Source: UBA11403 sp963784615 (lineage in GTDB: Bacteria > Pseudomonadota > Gammaproteobacteria > Legionellales > Legionellaceae). Taken from it: DNA of 64,000 nt. A program made the position numbers and the translations under genes. Position 1 is the stretch's first letter, and each line of letters starts with the position of its first letter. Below, one piece after another: positions 42,701-50,924 of this stretch. The notes under the pieces are model-generated. The model worked only from the letters and a program-made list of their open reading frames with translations, did not search any database and was not told the origin of the DNA. The stretch covers positions 434,001-498,000 of the forward strand of contig CAWASG010000002.1 of NCBI GenBank assembly GCA_963784615.1, in the 5' to 3' direction.

Positions 42701-43852
42701 ATGATGTATAACCGTCTTTTTCAGCTTAGCAGCGAATCCCAGAGCGTTTTTATTTTTGGCCCAAGAGGTACAGGCAAAACCAGTTGGTTAAAAACGCATT
42801 TTAAAGACGCGTTGTATTTTGATTTATTGTCCAGTGGAACATACACAGAATTCCTGGGGAACCCCGGGTTGCTTGAAGCGCGAATTCCTTCTCAATATAC
42901 CGGTTGGGTTATCATCGATGAAATCCCGAAAGTGCCTGCATTGCTTAATGAAGTTCACAGACTGATTGAATCTAAAAAAATAAAATTCATTCTAACCGGC
43001 TCAAGCGCGCGGGCGCTGCGTAAGAAAGGCGTTAATTTACTGGCCGGTAGAGCATTAACGAGCCATATGCATCCGTTGCTTGCCGAGGAAATAGGCGACG
43101 CATTTGATCTGGATCAAGCGCTGACACGTGGTCTGTTGCCGATGGCCTATCAATCCGACAACTTTAAGCATTACTTGAGTTCATATGTTGAAACCTATCT
43201 TAAAGAAGAAGTCTTGCAGGAGGCATTAACTCGGAATATTACCTTGTTTGCTCGATTTTTGGCAGCAGCATCGTTTTCTCAAGGCGGCGAATTAAGTTAT
43301 ACGGATATTGCCCGTGAAATTGGTACGAGCAGGCAGACCGTGAGCAATTTCTTCGACATTTTAGATGATTTACTGATTTCAATTCGGCTGCCGGTTTTTA
43401 GCAAACGCGCGAAACGTGAATTGATTGCGCAAAATAAATTTTATTATTTTGATACAGGCGTTTATCTGTCACTACGACCAAAGGGGCCATTAGATAGCGC
43501 TGATGAGCGTCGAGGTGCCGCGCTGGAAACACTGTTTTTACAACATCTTCGCGCGATTAATGATTATGGACGCTTGGGCTATGATATTTTTTACTGGCGC
43601 ACACGAAGTCAGCTTGAAGTGGATTTTATTATCTATGGTGAAAAAGGGCTATTGGCGTTTGAGATAAAAAGCACAGATCGTCTCACAACAAAAAGTTTCA
43701 AGGGCCTCCGGGCATTTAAAGAGGATTATCCCATCGCCTCGTGTTTTATGGTTTATATGGGGACTCGCGATTATGTTGAAAACGATATCCGTGTGATACC
43801 CATGAGCACAGCGCTTTTTGAGCTACGTCAGATAATGAGCACCTCCGTGTAG
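42701..43852 (+). CDS. AAA ATPase with DUF4143 C-terminal domain
   Basis: 383 residues from tandem ATGs at 42701. Walker A FGPRGTGKTSWL is near residues 19-30 and Walker B GWVIIDEIPKVP near 67. A helix-turn-helix-like DUF4143 segment follows (GELSYTDIAREIGTSRQTVSNFFDILDDLLI), then a nuclease-like region with EVDFIIYGEKGLLAFEIKST. The family is widespread, mobile and of unclear role; it resembles archaeal-type AAA_14 proteins. The stop codon TAG is supplied by a GTAGGTTGGG repeat half, suggesting the repeat truncated or replaced the original end. Confidence 0.85.
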   Translation: MMYNRLFQLSSESQSVFIFGPRGTGKTSWLKTHFKDALYFDLLSSGTYTEFLGNPGLLEARIPSQYTGWVIIDEIPKVPALLNEVHRLIESKKIKFILTGSSARALRKKGVNLLAGRALTSHMHPLLAEEIGDAFDLDQALTRGLLPMAYQSDNFKHYLSSYVETYLKEEVLQEALTRNITLFARFLAAASFSQGGELSYTDIAREIGTSRQTVSNFFDILDDLLISIRLPVFSKRAKRELIAQNKFYYFDTGVYLSLRPKGPLDSADERRGAALETLFLQHLRAINDYGRLGYDIFYWRTRSQLEVDFIIYGEKGLLAFEIKSTDRLTTKSFKGLRAFKEDYPIASCFMVYMGTRDYVENDIRVIPMSTALFELRQIMSTSV

Positions 43853-43885
43853 GTTGGGTTGAGGCTGGTAAGCCGAAGCCCAACA
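43849..43885. repeat. GTAGGTTGGG half-element, subtype 2
   Basis: Only the left arm is present, with the interior TTGAGGCTGGTAAGCCGAAG in place of TTGAGCGAGAGCGAAG. The same subtype forms the right arm of the hybrid copy at 63429. It overlaps the end of the DUF4143 ATPase gene. Confidence 0.8.
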
Positions 43886-43984
43886 AATTGTATTATTCCT
43901 TATAAAACACCATGGTGATTTATGTTGTTATTTAACGATTAGAGTTTGATAACCACCCAATGACGCATGAGGGTTACGCTCATT

Positions 43985-44166
43985 CATGGACAGGTCTCAG
44001 TCATCGTTTCGCCATCCGCGCCCAATGAACTTCACAATATGTGCAATGTTGTATCAGGCGTCGTTGCGAGGCACGAAGCAATCCAGGGCTCGAAGCTCCG
44101 TACTCTGGATTGCCGCGCTTCGCTCGCAACGACGGATGGCGAAACGATGACTGAGGCCCATGGACA
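43985..44166. mobile_element. 166-bp miniature inverted-repeat element with 8-bp target duplication (copy 1)
   Basis: Element 43993-44158 begins GGTCTCAGTCATCGTTTC and ends with GAAACGATGACTGAGGCC. Perfect direct repeats CATGGACA lie at 43985-43992 and 44159-44166, abutting the ends. An inner palindrome pairs CGTCGTTGCGAGGCACGAAG with TTCGCTCGCAACGACG. A second copy of exactly 166 bp is at 57982, differing at four positions. It lies 96 bp upstream of the mraZ promoter. The remainder of the 506-bp gap (43886-43984) shows nothing I can name. Confidence 0.92.
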
Positions 44167-44261
44167 AGACTGCAAGAGTCATTTTTTATGCAGCTATGTC
44201 CAATGTCCAATCTCCAATTGTGTTATAATCGCGGTCCTTGTAAAAATATTCCCTTTTTTTC

Positions 44262-44291
44262 TTGACGAACCTCAAATCTTGCTCCTATAGT
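44262..44291 (+). promoter_or_regulatory. Promoter of the dcw cluster (Pmra)
   Basis: -35 TTGACG at 44262-44267 and -10 TATAGT at 44286-44291 with an 18-base spacer, about 68 bases before the mraZ start. Confidence 0.65.
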
Positions 44292-44321
44292 GTAATGAAG
44301 TGGTATAAAATAACAAAAAAG

Positions 44322-44336
44322 TGGAGAATTGTGGAG
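44322..44336 (+). promoter_or_regulatory. MraZ operator
   Basis: Two TGGAG boxes (44322-44326 and 44332-44336) are separated by five bases. MraZ of E. coli and other bacteria binds TGGG/TGGAG-type repeats with 5-base spacers between its promoter and gene, which is this position. It suggests autorepression of the cluster. Confidence 0.7.
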
Positions 44337-44358
44337 GGCAACCTTTGCAAGGTATAAT

Positions 44359-44823
44359 ATGAGCATGTTTCGTGGCATCAATGCTATTAACATCGATGGA
44401 AAAGGGCGGATTGCGGTGCCTACGCGCTACCGTGATGCTTTGCTTGCTGAGGATGCAGGCGCGTTGGTGGTGACCATTGATACTGAAGAAACCTGTTTAT
44501 TGCTTTATCCGGTTAAAGCTTGGCAAGTGATTGAAGCTAATTTACAACGCCTTCCCAGTTTTAATGCGCAAGCGCGTCGTATTCAGCGATTGTTAATTGG
44601 ACATGCAACGGATGTTGAGTTGGATAGCAATGGTCGTGTATTATTGCCCCCGCCGTTGCGTGAGCACGCCAAACTGGATAAACGGGCCGTATTGATTGGC
44701 CAAGGTAATAAATTTGAAGTATGGGATGAAGCTTTATGGCAATCCAGACGTTCCGAATGGCTGGCTGAAGAAGCCGCCGGGGACGATAGTTTGCCGGATG
44801 AAATGAAGACTTTTTCGTTGTAA
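44359..44823 (+). CDS. mraZ: Transcriptional regulator MraZ
   Basis: 154 residues from ATG 44359, with AAGG six bases upstream; ATG 44365 would give the shorter MFRG start. Two SpoVT-AbrB-like domains are visible: MFRGINAINIDGKGRIAVPTRYR at the N-terminus and ATDVELDSNGRVLLPPPLREHA in the second. Represses its own dcw promoter in the family. First gene of the series mraZ-rsmH-ftsL-ftsI-murE. Confidence 0.95.
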   Translation: MSMFRGINAINIDGKGRIAVPTRYRDALLAEDAGALVVTIDTEETCLLLYPVKAWQVIEANLQRLPSFNAQARRIQRLLIGHATDVELDSNGRVLLPPPLREHAKLDKRAVLIGQGNKFEVWDEALWQSRRSEWLAEEAAGDDSLPDEMKTFSL

Positions 44824-44915
44824 TTGAAAACAACAATTCACCACATCATGATGATTGAGATGCACCAAGGCTAAGGCGGGACGTCTCGAGCGTTATGATA
44901 ATAATAGGACGTCAG

Positions 44916-45842
44916 ATGACAGAACATTGCTCCGTCTTGATGAAAGAGTCGATTGACGGTTTGAATATTGTCGCAGACGGTATTTATGTAGATGGTACAT
45001 TTGGTCGCGGCGGTCATAGCCGTGCCATTTTAAATCAACTGGGGCCTGCGGGCCGGTTGATAGGGTTTGATAAAGATCCAGAAGCAGTGGCTTATGCGAA
45101 TAAGCATTTTGGTGATGATAAACGCTTTTCGATTGTACACGCGTCATTCGCAACCTTAGAGCAGGTTGCAAAAGCGCAACAGATTGATGGCCGTATTAAC
45201 GGCATTTTACTGGATTTGGGCGTGTCTTCACCGCAGATTGATAATCCAGAGCGTGGGTTTAGTTTTATGAATCAAGGTCCTTTGGATATGCGGATGGATT
45301 TGCAGCAGGAAATGAGCGCTGCAACCTTTGTCAACCATGCCAAAGCCGAAGAAATGATGATGATTTTTCGTGAGTATGGAGAAGAGCGCTTTGCCGGACG
45401 AATCGCACGTGCCATAGTGACCGCCCGCGAGATTTCGCCAATTTTAACCACGTCTACGTTGGCTGAGATTGTTAAAGAAGCGAATCCCAAGTGGGAAAAA
45501 CATAAGCATCCGGCAACACGAGTGTTTCAGGCAATTCGTATTCATGTTAATCAGGAATTGACGGATTTAAGCAGTGTATTAAAGCAATGTGTTGAGGTGT
45601 TAGCAGTGGGAGGGCGATTGTCAGTCATCAGCTTTCACTCACTGGAAGATAGAATTGTGAAGCAGTTTATGCGGGGAATGGAGCAAGGAAACGCACCGCC
45701 CAAGGGCGTGCCAATCAGGGAGGAGGACATTTTCACGTGTTTCAAACGAGTGGGCAAGGCGATTAAACCGCACGATGATGAAATTAAAGTTAATGTTCGT
45801 GCTCGGAGTGCAGTGCTAAGGATAGGGGAGAAAACAAAATGA
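44916..45842 (+). CDS. rsmH: 16S rRNA (cytosine1402-N4)-methyltransferase RsmH
   Basis: 308 residues from ATG 44916, with AGGA six bases upstream. HCSVLMKESIDGL and YVDGTFGRGGHSRAIL form the SAM site; LDLGVSSPQID and RGFSFMNQGPLDMRMD are diagnostic. The longer frame from 44895 is rejected. Its last four bases overlap the ftsL start. Confidence 0.95.
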   Translation: MTEHCSVLMKESIDGLNIVADGIYVDGTFGRGGHSRAILNQLGPAGRLIGFDKDPEAVAYANKHFGDDKRFSIVHASFATLEQVAKAQQIDGRINGILLDLGVSSPQIDNPERGFSFMNQGPLDMRMDLQQEMSAATFVNHAKAEEMMMIFREYGEERFAGRIARAIVTAREISPILTTSTLAEIVKEANPKWEKHKHPATRVFQAIRIHVNQELTDLSSVLKQCVEVLAVGGRLSVISFHSLEDRIVKQFMRGMEQGNAPPKGVPIREEDIFTCFKRVGKAIKPHDDEIKVNVRARSAVLRIGEKTK

Positions 45843-46189
45843 ATGCTGCAGCGAGACAAATCAATCAAAGTACGCTTTTTAGTGGTCAAATTTGGGGGGT
45901 ACGTTTGTCTAAAGAAATGATGCTCCAATTGGCAATGTGGTTTGCTGTATTGGCGAGCGCCTTGGCGGTTGTCTACTCAACCAACAACCATCGCGAGACG
46001 TTTACTGAATTACAACTGGCGGAAAGAACGCAGCAACATTTACAATTACGCTGGGGGCAGTTGCTCCTTGAGCAGGCGAGCCTTTCTACGCCAGCGCGAG
46101 TGCAAGAGCTGGCTACTCAGAAATTTCAAATGGTGTTGCCCACCAATATGCAAACGGTTTTGTTGCGACTAGGAACCGCGCATGAATAA
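45839..46189 (+). CDS. ftsL: Cell division protein FtsL
   Basis: 116 residues; single-pass bitopic protein with the helix LQLAMWFAVLASALAVVYST near residues 30-49 and a periplasmic coiled coil (ERTQQHLQLRWGQLLLEQ). Works with FtsB and FtsQ at the division site. Position between rsmH and ftsI is conserved. Its last codons form the left arm of a 181-bp palindrome that separates it from ftsI. Confidence 0.9.
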   Translation: MNAAARQINQSTLFSGQIWGVRLSKEMMLQLAMWFAVLASALAVVYSTNNHRETFTELQLAERTQQHLQLRWGQLLLEQASLSTPARVQELATQKFQMVLPTNMQTVLLRLGTAHE

Positions 46190-46352
46190 CTTACACGTTT
46201 TAGCATCCCATCTTGCCGTCATCTTGCCCCGATCCAGTCTTCGAAAAAGCTCGATGGACAATGAGTACACCTGCGCTTTTTCGAAGACTGGATCGGGGCA
46301 AGCTAACAGCAATCTGGGCGCTAAAACATGTAAGTTATTCGTGCGCGGTTCC
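46172..46352. repeat. 181-bp nested palindrome between ftsL and ftsI
   Basis: Outer arms of 33 bases beginning GGAACCGCGC match at 31 positions; inner arms CTTGCCCCGATCCAGTCTTC...AAAAAGC of 28 bases are perfect complements around a 24-base loop. The left arm contains the last ftsL codons and its stop; the right arm ends five bases before the ftsI ATG. No target duplication and no second copy found. Confidence 0.85.
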
Positions 46353-46357
46353 TTCCA

Positions 46358-48031
46358 ATGAAGATGAAAGGGCATCAGGCAAGGTTATTAACCATTTCTC
46401 TTTTTTTCTGCCTGATTTTATGCATCTTACTGGTGCGCATGTATGATCTAATGATCCGGGACAGGCCCTTCTTGAAGGGCCAGGGAGATGCCCGGAGCTT
46501 GCGCCTGGTTGATATTTCTGCCTATCGAGGCATGATCATCGATAGGCAGGGTGCCCCTTTGGCGGTGAGCACGCCGATGCACTCTGCGTGGGTAAATCCT
46601 AAAGCCTTTTCTGCTAATCCACAGCAACTCGCCACCCTTGCCAAATTACTGAATATCAATTCAAAGCAGCTGATCAATCGCATTAACTTGTCTAAAACAC
46701 GAGAATTTTTATATTTGCAGCGCCAGATCCAGCCTTCACTGATGAAGCAAATCACAGCGCTCAATATTCCCGGTATCAATTTTCAAGAAGAATTTAAACG
46801 CTATTACCCCGCTGGAGAAAGTGCAGCACAATTGTTGGGGTTTACGGATATAGATGACGTAGGGCTTGAGGGGTTGGAGCTCGCTTATAATGACTGGCTT
46901 GCTGGTGTTGTGGGTAAAAAAAAGGTCATTAAAGACAGATTAGGACGAATTATTGATGAACTCGGTGTCTTGAAGGAACCGCGTGCCGGACATGTGTTAC
47001 AACTCAGTATTGATCATCGTATTCAATATGTCGCATATCATGAGCTGCAAAAAACCCTCGAAGATTTTGGTGCGAAATCAGGCTCGGTTGTGGTCATTGA
47101 CACTCAGACGGGTGAAATTTTGGCAGTTGCGAATGCGCCTTCTTTTAATCCTAATGTGCGTGGGCGTTATACGCTAGATACCTACAGAAACAAAGCGTTT
47201 ATCGATACGTTTGAGCCTGGCTCAGTGATGAAGCCGCTTAGTATTGCCAGTGCATTGGATACGGGGAAATTCAGGCCTAATACTGTCATTGATACGCGGC
47301 CGGGTTGGATGAGCGTACAAGGGCATGGTGTGCGAGATGTTCATAATTACGGTGTACTTGATGTGACGGGAATTTTACAACACTCCAGTAACGTTGGCGT
47401 GACGAAAATGGTCTTGGAGAGCCCACCGAGTCAATTGATTGATTTGCTGACCCGATGTGGATTCGCTCAACGAACCGATAGTGGTTACCCCGGCGAAAGC
47501 AGTGGCTCATTGATACGGATTAAAGAGGCCAGTCCTTTTGTGCTGGCAACGCTCAGTTTTGGATATGGTACATCGATTACTGCCATACAACTGGCACGAA
47601 GTTATTCGGTTTTCGCAAACAAGGGAAAACTGTTACCCATAAGTTTGATTCATAATCAACGCAATGGGGAACCCACGCAAGTGATGAGTGAAAAAACAGC
47701 CAATGAAGTGTTAACCATGATGGAAGCGGTGGTTGGAACGCCAGAAGGGACAGGTCGAGCGGCAAGTGTTTCGGGATATCGGGTCGCGGGTAAAACGGGT
47801 ACTTCGCGTATTGCCGGGAAAAAAGGGTATGAAGAACATCGGCATATTGCTACTTTTGTCGGTATTGCGCCTGTAAGTCAACCTCGCTTAATTGTGGCTG
47901 TGGTCATTCATGAACCCACACGCGGTGGATATTATGCGGCAGCGGTTGCTGCGCCACTATTCTCAAAAATTATGGGAGCGTCCCTACGGATGCTGGATGT
48001 GGCCCCTGATCAACTGGCTAAAACATCATGA
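46358..48031 (+). CDS. ftsI: Peptidoglycan transpeptidase FtsI (PBP3)
   Basis: 557 residues. One N-terminal helix (about 9-31), a PBP dimerisation-type domain, and the transpeptidase domain with SxxK as GSVMK (Ser289), SxN as SSN (343-345) and KTG at 479-481. The ATG at 46358 has no clear ribosome site; an ATG two codons on is equally possible. Any ribosome site would lie in or next to the right arm of the palindrome. It overlaps murE by four bases. Divisome enzyme for septal cross-linking. Confidence 0.95.
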   Translation: MKMKGHQARLLTISLFFCLILCILLVRMYDLMIRDRPFLKGQGDARSLRLVDISAYRGMIIDRQGAPLAVSTPMHSAWVNPKAFSANPQQLATLAKLLNINSKQLINRINLSKTREFLYLQRQIQPSLMKQITALNIPGINFQEEFKRYYPAGESAAQLLGFTDIDDVGLEGLELAYNDWLAGVVGKKKVIKDRLGRIIDELGVLKEPRAGHVLQLSIDHRIQYVAYHELQKTLEDFGAKSGSVVVIDTQTGEILAVANAPSFNPNVRGRYTLDTYRNKAFIDTFEPGSVMKPLSIASALDTGKFRPNTVIDTRPGWMSVQGHGVRDVHNYGVLDVTGILQHSSNVGVTKMVLESPPSQLIDLLTRCGFAQRTDSGYPGESSGSLIRIKEASPFVLATLSFGYGTSITAIQLARSYSVFANKGKLLPISLIHNQRNGEPTQVMSEKTANEVLTMMEAVVGTPEGTGRAASVSGYRVAGKTGTSRIAGKKGYEEHRHIATFVGIAPVSQPRLIVAVVIHEPTRGGYYAAAVAAPLFSKIMGASLRMLDVAPDQLAKTS

Positions 48032-49497
48032 GATTATTCAGCCTGCTGGCGCCTTTTCTCGAGGTGATGCCTCAAGGTGACGACTTGGAGATCAGTGGGT
48101 TAAAAAATGATAGTCGGCAGGTTGTCCGCGGTGATTTATTTATTGCCTATCCAGGTGCCGTGACCGATGGGCGGCAGTATATAGAACAAGCGATTGAGGC
48201 GGGGGCGATTGCAATCGTATATGAGCCACAGGGATACTCTCCGCGCGCCAAGGATGCTGCAAATATCCCCTTGATTGCCTTATCCAACTTGAATGAACAC
48301 CTGGCGGCGATTGCGAGTCGTTTTTACAATGATCCTTCGAAAAAATTGTATATCACAGGGGTGACTGGGACCAATGGGAAAACGACCATCGCTTACCAGC
48401 TTGCACAAGCTTATGCATTATTGGGGCATAGGGCGTCATATGTAGGAACCTTGGGTTATGGCGAGGTTCAGTCCTTAAAACCTTTGCTAAATACCACGCC
48501 GGATGCATTATGTTTACAGACACTATTGCAGGATAACGTGGCTGCAGGTATTCAATACAGTTGTATGGAGGTATCTTCTCACGCCTTGAGTCTGGGGCGC
48601 GTTGATGATATCGATTTTACACAAGCCATTTATACGAATTTAAGCCTTGATCATCTGGATTTTCATCAAACCATGGATGCTTATGCCTTGGCTAAAGCTG
48701 CATTGTTTTCAAAGCCAACATTGCAGGCAGCAATCATCAATCAAGATGACTCACACAGTGAATTAATGCAACAGCAAGTGCCTTCAACCTGTCGAACGCT
48801 TTTGTATGGGTTGGATGATAAGGCTGATGTTCGGGCACTCTCATGGACCTTTAGCCTTTCAGGTAGTTCGGTGGATGTGGTCTCACCTTGGGGCAAGCAT
48901 ACATTACATTTGCAATCGTTGGGGCGGTTTAATATTTATAATAGTTTGGCGGTGTTTGCGAGTTTGATGGTGAGTGAGGTTGCTTCAGTTGAAGTGGTCA
49001 GTGCTGTCATGAGTCAATTAAAACCCTCCCCCGGACGAATGGAAATTGTGGCGCAAAAGCCTTGTGTGATCGTTGACTATGCACACACGCCTGATGCATT
49101 AGAGAATGTGCTATTAACCTTGGTTGAACTCAAGCCTCGTCAATTGTGGGTGGTTTTTGGCTGTGGTGGCGATCGAGATAGAACCAAACGTCCTATTATG
49201 GGACGCATTGCAAGTCAATATGCCGATGCGGTCGTATTAACCAATGACAATCCACGCAGTGAAGAACCTGAATTGATCCTACAAGAAATCCGGCAGGGCA
49301 TGCCTATCGACTATCCCGCTCAAATCATCCCAGATCGCCGCGAAGCGATTCATTACGCATTAAGCCATGCCGGAGAGCAGGATATTATTTTAATTGCCGG
49401 AAAAGGCCATGAAGATTATCAAATCATTGGTCGTCAAAAATTTGCATTTTCTGATCAGGATATCGTAAAAAACTACAGCGCCCCGTCGCCTGGTTGA
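48028..49497 (+). CDS. murE: UDP-MurNAc-tripeptide synthetase MurE
   Basis: 489 residues. Adds meso-diaminopimelate to UDP-MurNAc-L-Ala-D-Glu. ATP motif TGTNGKTT at 113-120, YMEVSSHALSLGRV, and the meso-DAP selectivity motif DNPR at 407-410. Overlaps ftsI by four bases. The next genes of a classical dcw cluster (murF, mraY, murD, ftsW) do not follow; after 109 bases a convergent orphan begins. Confidence 0.96.
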   Translation: MRLFSLLAPFLEVMPQGDDLEISGLKNDSRQVVRGDLFIAYPGAVTDGRQYIEQAIEAGAIAIVYEPQGYSPRAKDAANIPLIALSNLNEHLAAIASRFYNDPSKKLYITGVTGTNGKTTIAYQLAQAYALLGHRASYVGTLGYGEVQSLKPLLNTTPDALCLQTLLQDNVAAGIQYSCMEVSSHALSLGRVDDIDFTQAIYTNLSLDHLDFHQTMDAYALAKAALFSKPTLQAAIINQDDSHSELMQQQVPSTCRTLLYGLDDKADVRALSWTFSLSGSSVDVVSPWGKHTLHLQSLGRFNIYNSLAVFASLMVSEVASVEVVSAVMSQLKPSPGRMEIVAQKPCVIVDYAHTPDALENVLLTLVELKPRQLWVVFGCGGDRDRTKRPIMGRIASQYADAVVLTNDNPRSEEPELILQEIRQGMPIDYPAQIIPDRREAIHYALSHAGEQDIILIAGKGHEDYQIIGRQKFAFSDQDIVKNYSAPSPG

Positions 49498-49606
49498 CGC
49501 ATCCACAATACCCAGAATCACCAACGAACAAGCGCGCGTCAACCGGGTTGGACGCATCACCGATCTGTGTTAACACAGTGAGTTCGACAATGCATTAAAT
49601 CTTCGG

Positions 49607-50398
49607 TTATGTTGATAGAGAAACAAAAGAGCCATTTCTAAAACTAGGACCAGGGTCGTTTCGTGATTCATCCGACACCTCAGATAACGAACATTTTTCC
49701 AGTCTAATAATCGTTGCACGAACGCGATGGATAAGCGCAGGATACACAACGTCTTGTTGTGTTTGTTGTGCTAGGAAAGGCGTTTCATTCTCGATTGGAG
49801 CTTCATCATCATCATCATCGTCGCTTGCTGAGTCGCTTATCGAACTTCGACTTTCAGTGCTTGAGTCATCATCCATAGATGATTGACGTTCGAGCATTAA
49901 GCTCTCAAGATTCTTTAATCCGGATAACAAGTACTTGCCTATCCAATACAACGAAGCGTCAATAAAGTCGTTTGGTTGATTGTAAGCAGCAAAGACGTCA
50001 TCCGCTTTTGAACCATTGGGTGAATAAGGGTCGAATTTACTCAATTGGGTCATTAATTCGTTTGGAAAAAAAAGGCGCCAAAACCAGTTCAGGTTTAGGG
50101 CGTAAGTTCGAATTTCATTGATATCATAGTCTTCTTGACGATTCAAGTTCCAGAACAGGTGTGTTTCATATTGATCGTTTATAGTGTTTATCAACTCTAA
50201 AAGAGAATGCTTTCCTGTTTTGTAATCCATTATAAGATTGAACATGTCATCATTTTTTCTGAAATCGGCAGAACGCATATTCAAAAAGCAGTCTATTTCT
50301 TTTGAGTTTTTTAAGTCATCAGAATTAGATGGGCCTTCTGTTTTTAAAATAAGTGCATCAAAAGCGAATTGTAGTTCAGTCGAAGCAGGTCTGAGCAT
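49607..50398 (-). CDS. Acidic orphan protein
   Basis: 263 residues from ATG 50398; a TTG at 50413 is another in-frame start and neither has a good ribosome site. The protein has no signal peptide. A strongly acidic, Ser-rich stretch (DDDSSTESRSSISDSASDDD, about residues 190-210) precedes a short C-terminal domain. The N-terminal part is helical with aromatic residues (LNWFWRLFFPNELM). I do not recognise it. Such low-complexity acidic tracts are common in proteins delivered into eukaryotic cells, but that is speculation. Confidence 0.55.
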   Translation of the reverse strand: MLRPASTELQFAFDALILKTEGPSNSDDLKNSKEIDCFLNMRSADFRKNDDMFNLIMDYKTGKHSLLELINTINDQYETHLFWNLNRQEDYDINEIRTYALNLNWFWRLFFPNELMTQLSKFDPYSPNGSKADDVFAAYNQPNDFIDASLYWIGKYLLSGLKNLESLMLERQSSMDDDSSTESRSSISDSASDDDDDDEAPIENETPFLAQQTQQDVVYPALIHRVRATIIRLEKCSLSEVSDESRNDPGPSFRNGSFVSLST

Positions 50399-50506
50399 AT
50401 CTTCCGGAATCAATCATTGTGATGTGCGCATTGTATCATCATTTCGAAAGAAAATAAAGCTTTACACGATTGATTTTAAACCCCAACGTACGTCAACCAG
50501 AGCGTC

Positions 50507-50710
50507 CAAGTGCGTTCGGTACAAACAGCAACAATAAACTTGCAGGTCGCGTCGTTGCGAGGCACGAAGCAATCCAGAGAACAAAGCTTCGAGCCCTGGA
50601 TTGCTTCGTGCCTCGCAACGACGCCTGGTAGAGCATTGCACAAACTGTGAAGTTCATAGGGAGGCAAGAAGTAATCCAGAGCATCGTGTTCCGAACTCTG
50701 GATTACCCAG
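50507..50710. repeat. Rearranged copies of the 166-bp element core
   Basis: 50549-50632 is a palindrome of CGTCGTTGCGAGGCACGAAG with its complement; 50633-50665 continues on the minus strand with the element's ATGAACTTCACA...GTGCAATG module; 50666-50710 is a second, weaker stem (AGTAATCCAGAG/CTCTGGATTAC). No target duplication. The start (50507-50548) repeats sequence at 3247-3298. The remainder of the 526-bp gap to 50925 shows nothing I can name. Confidence 0.75.
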
Positions 50711-50924
50711 GTTAGTGCACATGTGCTCAAAAATACCTTGCAAATGTTATTTTTTTTTGTAAATAATAAAAAACCACCTCCACTCACAACGCATCATGAC
50801 AGTTATTGATTTTACCAGCAATTGCTTTACGGCGAAGATTGAAATTTACATGTTAGAAATAACTTATAGCTTTATGGTGTAACGTTTTTTGAGCTAATTT
50901 TAATCACACGAAAGGAGTCAGGTC

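Noticed and set aside
44001..44210. Short frames inside the 166-bp element
   Set aside because: They arise in both copies from inverted repeat sequence with no ribosome site; the element is non-coding.
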